The notes under the pieces are model-generated. The model did no database searches. It saw only the letters and a list, made by a program, of their open reading frames with translations, and had not been told where the DNA came from. A stretch of 64,000 nucleotides of DNA from Haliscomenobacter sp. (lineage in GTDB: Bacteria; Bacteroidota; Bacteroidia; Chitinophagales; Saprospiraceae): contig JADJHZ010000001.1 in assembly GCA_016707205.1 (NCBI GenBank), positions 496,001 to 560,000 of the forward strand, in the 5' to 3' direction. Position 1 is the first letter of the stretch, and every line of letters starts with the position of its first letter. Below, piece by piece: positions 51,616-60,534 of this stretch. A program made the position numbers and the translations under genes.

Positions 51616-53487
51616 CTACCGCTTAACCATCGGAATCCGAACCTTCGACGGATACATCTCCGAGTGGTGGATGACGTTGTGCGCGGAGACGCCTTTGGAC
51701 TCGTCGTAATTATTGCCCCCGGTGTTCAAATTGCGGTCGAAGCGGGGGAAATTGCTGCTGGAGACCTCGATGCGGATGCGGTGCCCCGCCTCGAAGAAGT
51801 TGCTGGTGGCCATGGGGCTGAGTTCCAGCTTGTAGACCTTATCTTTTTCCATAAACACTTCTTTGTCGAAGCCCTCGCGGTAGCGGGCGCGCAGGATGGT
51901 CTCGTCGAGGTTATAAGCGCGGCCGTCGGGGTAGACGTCGATGAGCTTGACGGTGAAGTCGGTATCTTTGGCGTCGGAGGAAACGTAGAGGGTGGTTTCG
52001 ATGAAGCCGCTCACCTCGACGCCGGCAGGGAGCGGATCGCTGGTATAGACCAGGATATCCTGGCGGGTTTCCATTTTCTGCTGATCGAACGAGCCGCCCT
52101 GCACGGCGTTGCCGGTGCAGCAGACGTTGCCGCCGTAAGAAGGCACGGGGTTCATGGGGTCGTAGGTAAAGGCGTCGGGCTGGTCTTTGTCTTTTTTGCC
52201 GGCGGGGGTGGCGCTGAGTTTGCCGTCGCCGTAAAGGCTGTTGGCTTTGCCGTTGCCGCGCAGGTAGAAGGTCGTCATTTCAGCGCCGGGAGGCGGCCAG
52301 GAATCGGTCTGCTGCCAGGTATTGGAGCCCATCGTGAAATAGATCACCTTCGGCGTGCCTTCCAGGAATTCGTTCTGATCCCCTTTGAGCCAGTAGTCGA
52401 ACCAGCCGTAGATATGCAGGTCGTAGTCGAACCGCGCGTCGCCCATGCTGCGCTCGCCCACGATGGTATTTTCGGTAGCGCGTTTATACGCGCAATGGAG
52501 CGTGGGCGCGATGATGAGGTATTGGTTTTTCGCCACTTCGGGGTCTTTGGCGTTTTGGCGCACCTGGTTGTAGAGGTAGAGGTTGGGCGCCGACGACACG
52601 TCGTACCAGGAGACGAACCAGAAGCTGGGCACGCCGAAAGGCATATCGTCGTGGTAGAGGCCGCCCTTGTACCAATCGGGGTCGTTGGGCTTGCGGCGGA
52701 TCATCTTTTCGTACACGCCCACCGATCCGTTCTGGTTCTTGATGATGTCCTGCACCGGCAAGTGCTGGAGGCCTTTGGACCAGTCGACCGTCGGCAATTC
52801 AGGCGCCAGGTCGTAGAAGCGCGACGCGCGGATGAGGTCTGCCTGAGTGGCGTTCGGGGGGAATTGGGGCCGGATCTTGTCGGTCTGCGTGCCGTAGAGC
52901 CAGGTGGTGAACAGCATCTGCTGGGCGCCGCCGCGGTACCAGTTGCCCTGCTCCATAAACGGCCCTACCCTGCCGACGCCGGCGCCGAAGCCCTGAGCCA
53001 CCATAGCCGCGTGGGCCGGGTGGTCGAGAGCGGCGACCGCCATCTGCCATTCGGCGGTAGAAGAGCAGCCGAGGGTGCCGATCTTGCCGTTGCACCAGGG
53101 CTGAGCCGCCATCCACGTAAAGGCATCGTAGCCGTCGGTCGTAGGCGGACCGAGGATGTCCCACTCCCCTTCCGAGAAGAACTTGCCCCGTTCGTTCTGC
53201 ACCACGTAGGCGTAGCCCCGCTTGACGGCATCCAGCGCAGCGGAATAGGTACCGGCCCGCATTTCGCCGTCGCCCCAGGAATTAAAGTTGTAGGGCGTTT
53301 TGGAGAAGAGGACCGGCACTTTCTGGTCGGTCTTCGGCCGGTAGATATCCGTAGCCAGCCGGACGCCATCGCGCATCGGCATCATCACTTTCTGTTCGAC
53401 CACAGCGATCTGCTTCAGCTGCTCGAGGACGGCGTTGGCATTTCCTTGCGGCGACTGGGCGCGCAAGGCGCCGAAAAAGGCCAGCAA
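51616..53487 (-). CDS. CocE/NonD (X-Pro dipeptidyl-peptidase S15) family hydrolase, 5' frameshift
   Basis: The open frame has M-M-P-M-R-D-G-V-R-L-A-T-D-I-Y-R-P and the nucleophile region G-T-L-G-C-S-S-T-A-E-W-Q (Ser142 in open-frame numbering), where family members usually have G-x-S-Y-x-G. A C-terminal beta domain typical of CocE/S15 proteins follows (V-S-G-F-I-E-T-T-L-Y-V-S). The signal peptide lies in another frame: ATG at 53516 is followed by AAAAA; one more A gives M-K-K-P-I-T-S-L-F-L-L-L-A-F-F and joins the frame near 53506. The TTG at 53487 is thus not the real start. Substrates may be acyl esters or X-Pro peptides. Confidence 0.82.
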   Translation of the reverse strand: MLAFFGALRAQSPQGNANAVLEQLKQIAVVEQKVMMPMRDGVRLATDIYRPKTDQKVPVLFSKTPYNFNSWGDGEMRAGTYSAALDAVKRGYAYVVQNERGKFFSEGEWDILGPPTTDGYDAFTWMAAQPWCNGKIGTLGCSSTAEWQMAVAALDHPAHAAMVAQGFGAGVGRVGPFMEQGNWYRGGAQQMLFTTWLYGTQTDKIRPQFPPNATQADLIRASRFYDLAPELPTVDWSKGLQHLPVQDIIKNQNGSVGVYEKMIRRKPNDPDWYKGGLYHDDMPFGVPSFWFVSWYDVSSAPNLYLYNQVRQNAKDPEVAKNQYLIIAPTLHCAYKRATENTIVGERSMGDARFDYDLHIYGWFDYWLKGDQNEFLEGTPKVIYFTMGSNTWQQTDSWPPPGAEMTTFYLRGNGKANSLYGDGKLSATPAGKKDKDQPDAFTYDPMNPVPSYGGNVCCTGNAVQGGSFDQQKMETRQDILVYTSDPLPAGVEVSGFIETTLYVSSDAKDTDFTVKLIDVYPDGRAYNLDETILRARYREGFDKEVFMEKDKVYKLELSPMATSNFFEAGHRIRIEVSSSNFPRFDRNLNTGGNNYDESKGVSAHNVIHHSEMYPSKVRIPMVKR

Positions 53488-53518
53488 GAGGAAGAGGGAG
53501 GTAATGGGTTTTTCATCT

Positions 53519-53600
53519 GGTTTTTTGGTGGTTTTTTTTTGGTGGTTAGTGGGTGGTGGTTAGTGGTTAGTTGGTGGTGGGTGGTGGGGGCGCATCGGGG
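53519..53600. repeat. GT-rich low-complexity array
   Basis: GGTGG/TTAGTGG units, with an AC-rich inverse type near 30505-30530; directly upstream of the S15-family gene. Confidence 0.5.
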
Positions 53601-53870
53601 AAACCGATGGAAGGGGTAAGATAGGGAAAAAGAAGAATTGGAGGGGAAAAATGGGGGGAAGGGAGAGGAAAAAGTTGCTTGCCCGGCGCTGGCAAAAGGC
53701 AGACCAGGCGCCCGGCCGGGAGGAAATGGCCAAGGAAGTTGATTTTTTTTGATCGTTGGGGAAGGAGCAAAATGGCTATATATCCTCCTTTTTATGCGTT
53801 TTTCCAAATTTTATAGTAAACTATTTTACTTGAAACGAAATGATCGTATGCAACTTTTCCAAAACCCTCT

Positions 53871-53878
53871 TATATTTG
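53871..53878 (+). promoter_or_regulatory. -7 box before the recombinase remnant
   Basis: TATATTTG, an exact TAnnTTTG box, 24 bases before the ATG at 53903. Confidence 0.4.
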
Positions 53879-53902
53879 GGCAAACAAACCTAAAGCCCTG
53901 AA

Positions 53903-54318
53903 ATGACCTACGCCCCCTTCCTATCTGCATTTGAACACCCGGCGAGAGCCCTTTCGTCGTTTCTGCCCTTAACGTGGGCCATTCTTTCTGAAAAAGCCTT
54001 TGGTCTACTGAAGGAATTCTTGAAGTATACCGCCCCGTTGAATGGGTATTTGAAGGCCAGTCTGGAGGGAAATATTCAGAAACCAGCGTTCAAAAAATTT
54101 TCACTTTGGCCAAGGAAAAAAGTGGCGTCAATCCCTACGGGACCGTTCATACGCTTCGGCACAGCTTTGCTACGCACTTGCTCGAGAAAGGAGTTGATTT
54201 GCGGTTTATCCAGGAGCTTTTGGGGCATGAGAGCAGCAAAACAACCGAGATCTATACGCACATAACAAAAAAGGGGTGGGATAAGATAAAGAGTCCGTTG
54301 GATGATTTGGATATTTGA
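53903..54318 (+). pseudogene. Decayed IntI-like tyrosine recombinase (C-terminal catalytic part)
   Basis: Two frames together encode the C-terminal part of a tyrosine recombinase: I-L-S-E-K-A-F-G-L-L-K-E-F-L in one, then Y-R-P-V-E-W-V-F-E-G-Q-S-G-G-K-Y-S-E in the next, switching near 54025-54040. The intact end has H-T-L-R-H-S-F-A-T-H (Arg), E-L-L-G-H-E-S-S-K-T-T-E-I-Y-T-H (His and Tyr nucleophile) and K-I-K-S-P-L-D-D-L. The last motif parallels the V-R-S-P-L-D-A-L tail of integron integrases. The N-terminal DNA-binding domain and first catalytic Arg are missing, so it is inactive. It is followed at once by the attI-like site and reads toward the array, as in Treponema-type integrons. Confidence 0.75.
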
Positions 54319-54333
54319 AAAATAACCGTAACA

Positions 54334-54400
54334 GGTAAGGATATACAACTGAATATCGGAGATAACCTTACTAGGTGAGGATATACAATAGTTGTGTGCC
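54334..54400 (+). other. attI-like primary recombination site
   Basis: Two direct copies of GGTRAGGATATACAA (54334-54348 and 54374-54388) stand 40 bases apart, followed by GTTGTGTGCC (54391-54400), a GTTRRRY-type core. attI sites combine a core with direct integrase-binding repeats, so this is the probable insertion point of the cassette array. Confidence 0.6.
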
Positions 54401-54446
54401 ATACTGATGAAGCCCTAGAAATCAATAACGTAATGAAACAGACAAA

Positions 54447-55642
54447 ATGCTTTTTTCTTTTAGCTTAAAAAGTTCAATTTTACTCATATTCTTTTTTCAT
54501 GGAATTGTCTTTTCCATTCTACTCCTTATTAAAGGTTTACAAACTGAAACTAAATCAAATCTTTGGCTCAGTTTATTTACATTTTAGGGTCTCTTTATAT
54601 AGCTCCATTTATGCTTGGGTATGCAGGATGGTATTCACAACAGCCATATAGAAATATTCTTTTCTATATCCCATTTCAACAATTATTTCTATTACCTCCA
54701 GTTTTATACTTCTACTTCAAAACTTTGCTGGATAAGTCGTTTCAGTTTTCAAAAAATGATTATATTCATTTTATCCCAGCTTTTGTTTATCTGATTTATT
54801 CCTTTGCTATATTCTTTACAGATACCGTCATTTTGAAAGAAGATTATTTTTACAAAGATGGCAAGGACAAGGATTTCTCAACTTGGTATCAGATAGGGGG
54901 TTTTATCTCACTAGCTTTTTATTTGATTAGAAGCCTAAAAACTTATAATATCTATAGATTTATGACTTATGATAGCGTGAGTTTTGCTGATTCGGTCATG
55001 TTTAAGTGGACAAAACGCTTTCTCACAGCATTTTTAATGCTTATTATTATCCGTATAATATTTTTTATAGTTAACCCTGAGTGGGATGAATTTGGGAAAA
55101 AGTTTTGGTACTATGTAAGCTTTTCATTCCTTTTCTATTATGTGTCAATAAGCGGTTATACAAATTCAATATTATCAGCAACATCATTTAAAGATTCCTC
55201 TATAAACTCCAGTGCAGTCTTAGATTATGAAAAAAACAATTCATATGAAACAGAATCCACTACTAATTCCCAGAAAGAAAAAAATGAAGTTCAAGACTTG
55301 GATATATGGACAGAAAAAATAGAAACCTTGATGGGTATTAGCAAAATGTACGAAAACCCAGAGCTAATAATATCAGACCTAAGCAAAGAATTGGGTACTC
55401 ATTCCAAAAAAATATCACAAGTTATTAATCAAAAATACAATAGAAACTTTAATGACTTTGTAAATAAATATAGAATCAATGCCTTCCTTCAAAAAATTGA
55501 TGAGGGCGAACACAATATTCAAACTTTTCTTAGTCTTGCTTTTGAGTGTGGGTTCAACTCTAAATCTACCTTCAACAGAGCTTTTAAAAGAGCTACATCA
55601 CTAAATCCCACAGAATATATTGAAAAAAAATTCAAAAAATAA
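54447..55642 (+). CDS. AraC family transcriptional regulator with membrane-spanning N-terminus (one frameshift)
   Basis: The C-terminal 100 residues form an AraC/XylS HTH domain: E-L-G-T-H-S-K-K-I-S-Q-V-I-N, then F-N-D-F-V-N-K-Y-R-I and L-A-F-E-C-G-F-N-S-K-S-T-F-N-R-A-F-K. The N-terminal half is made of about seven hydrophobic helices, a layout common in Bacteroidota membrane-bound AraC regulators. The ATG is at 54447 (M-L-F-S-F-S-L-K-S). The frame breaks near 54588-54592 (TTTT): one more T links L-S-L-F-T-F to L-G-S-L-Y-I-A-P-F-M. It heads cassette 1 and precedes a serine hydrolase gene it might control. Confidence 0.75.
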
Positions 55643-55720
55643 GTGTCAAATCAGGATTTAAAGCGACTTGTGAGATAGATACTATGATTTTTGCCGTTTC
55701 AAAAATCAAAATTTCAAAAA

Positions 55721-57350
55721 ATGAAAAAATCACTTCTGAGTTTTCTTCTTATTATAAGCCTTGCTTCAAATGGACAAACGCAAGTCACTTTGACACCAAA
55801 ACAAATCAAACTTCTTGACAGCATTGCAACACAGGACGTACCAAAAAATGCACCTGGAATTTCAACAGCCATAATCCAAGATGGAAAAGTGATTTATGAA
55901 AAGTATGCAGGTTTCGCAAACTTAACAGATAGTACTCTAATTCAAAATTCTACTCGTTTCAACATTGCTTCAAACGGCAAACAATTTACTGCATTGGCGA
56001 TATTGACCTTAGTGGACAAAAAAAAACTTAAACTTTCAGACGATATCAGAAAATGGTTTCCAAGTTTATACCCAAACATAAATGAGAAAATCACTATTCA
56101 AAATTTGTTAAATCACACAAGTGGTATAAGAGATTGCTATGATTTATGGTCATTACAAGGTTATACTTGGTGGGAGAAATCGTTTAACAACAACGATGTA
56201 TTGAACTTAATAGAGAAACAGTCCGATTTGAATTTCAAACCAGACACGAAATATTTATACAGCAATACAAACTATATTTTGTTGGCATTACTTGTAGAAA
56301 AAGTAACGAAGAAAACCTTTGTGGAATATACAATTGAGATGTTCCGCCAACTAAATATGCCAAATACTTCCTTTGAAAGTGACTACACCAAAATAACTGG
56401 ACAGATAGCAAGAGCTTATTTCAATTTTGACACTTGGACAACATATAATTGGATTTGGAATGTGGTTGGTGACGGTAACATTTTCTCAACCTTAGAAGAC
56501 CAAATTCAATGGGAAAAATTAGTGCAAGGAAAAGGCAATTCAGCTTTTAGTAATAAAATTATTAAACAAAGTCAGAAGTTAATTGAAGGCTCAAAATTCT
56601 CAAACTATGGTTACGGACTTGAATTTGGTAAATACAAAGATTTATCTTATCGTTTTCACGAAGGTGCGACAGGTGCTTGGAAAGCAACTACTATTAGGTT
56701 TCCCCAAACAATATGTCTATTGTAACATTAACAAACACAGGCAAGTCAATCCCATACAACCAAACAAGACAAATGGCGGATGTCATTTTCGACTTGAAAT
56801 CAGAAGAAACATATTTAGTAACCAAACAAGCATAGGAAGATATATTAGTGAAGAAAAAATACTGGGAACTTATTTAACTGAAAGTGATTTTGCATTCACA
56901 TTTGAGAAAATTGACAACAAAATATATTTAAAAAGAGTAGGCAGAAACGATGTTGAATTAGAGAGAGAAGCTGACAACATTTTTCATCAAAAGTTTGACC
57001 CGGCATTTAAGCAAGAGTTCACAGAGAATTCAAAAGGAGAAATGCAAGTAACAGCATACTATGTTGACCATTCGCCTTATAGTTTGACAAAAGTGAATAA
57101 AATAGAAAATGGTTTCGAATTTAAGAGTATAAATGGCGATTATGTGAATTCAGAAACAAACACAACGCTAACCATAAAATATCTTGAAGGAATGGATTAT
57201 GAAATTACTTTCCGAAATGACTATAAGACAAAGGGTTTATTAGTTTCAACGAACAAAATGCTTGTGGACTTTTACAGTTTTGAATTTCAAAACGGTGAAT
57301 TGTTCCTAAACGGAGAAAGAATGAGAAAAGTAAAATATGTGCGAAAATAA
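55721..57350 (+). pseudogene. Serine hydrolase, class C beta-lactamase-like, frameshifted
   Basis: ATG 55721 starts a signal peptide (M-K-K-S-L-L-S-F-L-L-I-I-S-L-A-S). S-N-G-K in F-N-I-A-S-N-G-K-Q-F is the SxxK motif and Y-S-N-T-N-Y is the YxN motif of penicillin-binding-protein-like hydrolases. The frame stops at 56725, but a second frame reads M-S-I-V-T-L-T-N-T-G-K-S-I (expected continuation) and a third (to 57350) a C-terminal beta domain. Breaks lie near 56700 and 56830. The enzyme family hydrolyses esters, amides or D-amino acid peptides. It is the second gene of cassette 1, which ends at the attC beginning at 57358. Confidence 0.7.
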
Positions 57351-57357
57351 GAAGTAC

Positions 57358-57496
57358 GGCACACAACAGCGGTTTGGCGTAATGGCGGGTGCAGTGCTTC
57401 GTGTGACAGTTTTGTGGTAGGTTCAAGTGCAGTTCTTCGATTGAACATTTGTGCTAAAAATCCGCCACTACGCCAAGCCGCAAAACGTTATAGGGC
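57358..57496 (+). other. attC site of cassette 1
   Basis: R' GGCACACAAC (57358-57367) is the exact reverse complement of the cassette's R'' core GTTGTGTGCC at 54391. The L arms GCGGTTTGGCGTAATGGCGG and CCGCCACTACGCCAAGCCGC match in 18 of 20 positions. Next core GTTATAGGGC at 57487. Confidence 0.85.
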
Positions 57497-57533
57497 AGTT
57501 TAAAACGAAAACAACATTCAAACGACAAATATT

Positions 57534-58108
57534 ATGAAACTAAAATTTTTTCTGCTGACATTTCTTCTTCTCTTTGCAAGAGGTTGTGACTTCTATTCAA
57601 CGAGCCTTTGGTTTTTGACAACCCGACAGGCGAACAAAACCCTTTATACAAATTTTTTGGCGTTGGCTGGAATGGTTTGATTACAGCCAACGTAATTATT
57701 ATTGGACTAGTTATTTATGCATTCTACTACTATTCATTTAAGTATGGTGCGACAAAAATCAAGTCCTCTTCAAGTAATCTGCCTGACTTTGTTTCAGAAT
57801 TGTACTTTAATGAAAAGGGCCGATTTCTTGAAATATTCTATAAGACACCAAAAAACAAAAAGACGCTTCTTGCTCATTCAGGATATGTTTTAGTTCGAGT
57901 TTTTATTTTTGTAAGTTTCTTAGCAACAATTCATAATTTATGTCAATTCTATAATATCTCATTTTATAATTCTTTTAGAGATTTAGTTGGCAGACCATTA
58001 TATGTTATTTATGGACTAATGATAATCTCAATTTTTTATTTTTCGTATAGACTTTGGGACAAGGAGTATAGACAAACAATTAACAACTTTGAAACTGATA
58101 ATGAATAA
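57534..58108 (+). CDS. Small membrane protein of unknown function, with one frameshift
   Basis: ATG 57534 begins a lipoprotein-like or signal sequence (M-K-L-K-F-F-L-L-T-F-L-L-L-F-A-R-G-C). The frame breaks near 57609-57616 in a G/T run: one extra base joins T-S-L-W to V-F-D-N-P-T-G-E-Q-N-P-L-Y-K. The remainder has two or three hydrophobic segments (A-N-V-I-I-I-G-L-V-I-Y-A-F-Y-Y and F-I-F-V-S-F-L-A) and a polar C-terminus. I do not recognise a family. It is the only gene in cassette 2, and its attC begins 4 bases after the stop. Confidence 0.55.
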
Positions 58109-58120
58109 AAACGCCCTATA

Positions 58121-59138
58121 ATCGAGTAGGGAGAGGTGAGCCATAGCGCTCACCCCAGCCCTCTCACACCACCGTGCGTACGGACCTCGTACAGTACACG
58201 GCGGTTCATGAAACAACGCTCTTTTGGCGAACATGGTGGTAATAGTCCTTGAAGGAGAGGTATCCCCGCTGTTTGAGGCGTTCTTCCGTCACGGTCATGC
58301 CCATAACCGGGCTGCATGATAATCGCCAGCCGCCTTTGCGCGACCAGGCGAATTTCATGGCCCATTCGTGGTTGATGCCCAATTGGCGGAAAGCCCGGTA
58401 ACGGCGCCACGGTTTCTTCCACGCTTTCCAAATGCAGTATCGCAGACGATTTCGCACCCAGCCGTCCAGTTGTTCAAACTTCTCGTAGCCGGTGGCGTAC
58501 TTGAAGTAGTTGACCCAACCGTACATCAGGCGCTTCAGCCTGCGGATGCGTTCTTCCAGCGGCACAGGGTGCGTCTTGCGCGTCAGGGCTTTGATCTTGC
58601 GTTTGAGGCTTTCCCAGCTTTTCCGGGCGACCGACAGGCGGTATTTGCCCCGCTCGCCCTTCTTGTAGGTGCTTGTGAACGCATGGCCTAACAACACAAA
58701 ATGTACGGGGCGGCATATTTTGGTTTTCTCTTGGTTGACTTCCAGAAGTATGAAGCCAGTTCTCCGGTCTCTACCCCGTCCACTCCGGCTGCACCGCCGT
58801 TTTGTACCACGCGCTTGTACGCCCGTAGCAGATTCTCCCGCTCAGTCATCCGGGAAAGAACATCCGCTTTCCGCTGATCGCCGCCACATCTACTACAACA
58901 GGATTGTTGCCCAGGGCCTTCGGCATGTTGTGCTGCCTTGACCTCCTGTCATAGCCTCGGTATGTGGTTCCTATTCGTCGGTACCAGCTTTTGCAGTCCG
59001 GCTTCCTTCAGACCTGCGGTCGCCCACAGCGCCCTTGCCGCTTGCTAATGGGCTTCGGCAACTTGCCCATTGGGGACTTTCACCCTCCAGAAATATTCGG
59101 TATCTTTATACCGGATCGGATGCCCATGCCGGGCACAC
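58121..59138 (-). mobile_element. Group IIC-attC intron (internally deleted)
   Basis: On the minus strand it starts GTGTGCCCGGCATGGGC (59138 down to 59122), the standard group IIC 5' end, and ends CTCGAT at 58121. A domain V hairpin (58168-58207) and a domain VI stem precede the 3' end. The 5' exon ends TTGT and the 3' exon begins TATAGGG, matching the TTGT/T target rule of attC-invading class C introns. It measures 1018 bases against 1.8-2 kb for intact relatives because its reverse transcriptase gene is mostly deleted. Confidence 0.85.
58206..58849 (-). pseudogene. Group II intron reverse transcriptase/maturase with large internal deletion
   Basis: The N-terminus starts at ATG 58849 (M-T-E-R-E-N-L-L-R-A-Y-K-R-V, then G-A-A-G-V-D-G-V), the conserved RT0/RT1 region. 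It then jumps, in another frame around 58750, to the post-catalytic part (L-E-V-N-Q-E-K-T-K-I-C-R-P) and the maturase domain X (Y-G-W-V-N-Y-F-K, Q-L-D-G-W-V-R-N-R-L-R). The finger-palm core with the YADD box is absent, so the intron needs an RT in trans. Confidence 0.85.
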
Positions 59139-59207
59139 ACAATGCGCATATTCCATTGCGGTTAAACACCGCTACGGCACATGCGCGGGACGTAGGCAAG
59201 CTAAAAA

Positions 59208-60398
59208 ATGAAAAACGGAATAATCATATCGGTATTACTTTTTGCTTTTTTGCAAGGCTATTCGCAATGCATAGACCTTGAAAGGGGCAAAGAAATTGAT
59301 TCAATCGTGAATCGATATGTCAAAGAATATTCGATTGTCGGGTTATCAGTCGGAATCGTTCATGGTGACGAAACGTATTCCAAGCATTATGGCTTAACTG
59401 ACCAAAAAAATGGTTATCAAATAACCGATAGCACCCTGTTTCTTACTTCATCAATATCAAAACTATTTACTGCCACGGCAATTTTTCAACTTATAGAGGA
59501 GAACAAATTAACCCTTGAGGATAGACTAATTGATATTCTAACGGACTTTAGGATGAAAGACAAGCGATATACGGACATTAGAATAAAGCATCTTTTGACG
59601 CATTCCTCGGGATTGAAATGGGACAATAAACTTAAAGAATCACCTGATGACTCAACGTCAATTGAACTGTTTTTACAAAATCTGCGAAAACAGAAGTTGA
59701 ATTTTACCCCCGGAGAAAAAATGTCATACAAGACATATAGCAATGCAGGTTATGACTTATTAGGAATTGTTGTTGAGCGGATATCCAGTATGAAATTTAG
59801 TGATTACATTAAAGCCAATATTCTTGACCCATTGCAGATGAACCAAAGCACCTATTATTATGAAAATATTGACTCCGCTGTCTTAGCGATTCCTCAGATT
59901 GTTGCAGGCAATTCCAGACGGGTCAAAAGGCTTAACTTCTTTGGGATTGACAACAAAAACAGACCGATTTTGAATGGCGAACCGCTTAGTTTAACAAGTT
60001 ACTGCATTTATGGCGAAGAGTTTGAACATAACCCGAGTGGTAATTTGATTTCATCTGCTGTTGAACTCAATTTTTGGATGCAACACAATTTGAAAATATA
60101 TACAGATTCAACTTTCAATAGCATCTTAACCCGAGCTACATTGAAAGAGATGTGGGCCACACAGATAGAAATTCCGGATAAAAAAACGTCAATTGGATGG
60201 GGATGGTGGATACATCAAGATGAAGAACTGGGCAAATCAGTTTTTCATGTTGGAACAAACACTGGCTTCTGTAGTATATTGATGATATATCCCGAAAAGA
60301 AATTTGGGCTGACAATACTTTGCAATGGTTGGTATGCACAAGAAGCAGTTTGGCACAAAATTGCAGAAGAGATTACAGCATTATATATCAAAAATTGA
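59208..60398 (+). CDS. Serine hydrolase, class C beta-lactamase-like (cassette 3)
   Basis: A 396-residue exported enzyme; signal M-K-N-G-I-I-I-S-V-L-L-F-A-F-L-Q-G ends before a Cys. S-S-I-S-K-L-F is the SxxK motif, Y-S-N-A-G-Y-D the YxN motif, and a late H-V-G-T-N-T-G region replaces the KTG triad. This is the beta-lactamase/PBP-like hydrolase superfamily: activity may be beta-lactam, D-peptide or ester hydrolysis. It is a different gene from the one in cassette 1, so the array holds two family members. The reading frame is intact and begins 15 bases after the cassette junction. Confidence 0.85.
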   Translation: MKNGIIISVLLFAFLQGYSQCIDLERGKEIDSIVNRYVKEYSIVGLSVGIVHGDETYSKHYGLTDQKNGYQITDSTLFLTSSISKLFTATAIFQLIEENKLTLEDRLIDILTDFRMKDKRYTDIRIKHLLTHSSGLKWDNKLKESPDDSTSIELFLQNLRKQKLNFTPGEKMSYKTYSNAGYDLLGIVVERISSMKFSDYIKANILDPLQMNQSTYYYENIDSAVLAIPQIVAGNSRRVKRLNFFGIDNKNRPILNGEPLSLTSYCIYGEEFEHNPSGNLISSAVELNFWMQHNLKIYTDSTFNSILTRATLKEMWATQIEIPDKKTSIGWGWWIHQDEELGKSVFHVGTNTGFCSILMIYPEKKFGLTILCNGWYAQEAVWHKIAEEITALYIKN

Positions 60399-60405
60399 AA
60401 ACCCA

Positions 60406-60479
60406 GCCTACAACAATCCACTGCCTATCATACCGCCTATGCGGCGGCACGTCGGCAGTGGTGCCGGTTCCTTATAGGC
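60406..60479 (+). other. attC site of cassette 3
   Basis: R' GCCTACAAC at 60406-60414; arms CCACTGCC and GGCAGTGG; next core CTTATAGGC (60471-60479), an imperfect R''. The cassette's own head core GTAGGC (59192) matches only partly. Confidence 0.65.
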
Positions 60480-60534
60480 AACCCTTAAAGACGACCGAGC
60501 AGACATTAAACTCAACGACAAACGAGAAACAATT

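Larger units (their letters stand above)
58113..59197 (+). other. attC site of cassette 2, split by a group II intron
   Basis: GCCCTATA (58113-58120) and AC (59139-59140) join across the intron to form R' GCCCTATAAC, the exact reverse complement of the cassette core GTTATAGGGC at 57487. L-arm pairing (GCGGT/ACCGC, ATGCGC) and the next core GTAGGC (59192-59197) follow. Confidence 0.8.

Noticed and set aside
51664..53619. 651-residue open frame antisense to the S15-family hydrolase
   Set aside because: Shadow of codon bias in the real gene; no recognisable domain.
57358..57496. Ordinary intrinsic terminator
   Set aside because: The long imperfect inverted repeat has attC arms, lacks a T-run, and its R' core pairs exactly with the cassette's head core 3 kb away.
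58113..59200. Insertion sequence
   Set aside because: No transposase or terminal inverted repeats; ends, domain V and maturase domain fit a group IIC intron.
58669..59281. Plus-strand small open frames over the intron
   Set aside because: They read the antisense of the intron's RNA domains and RT remnant.
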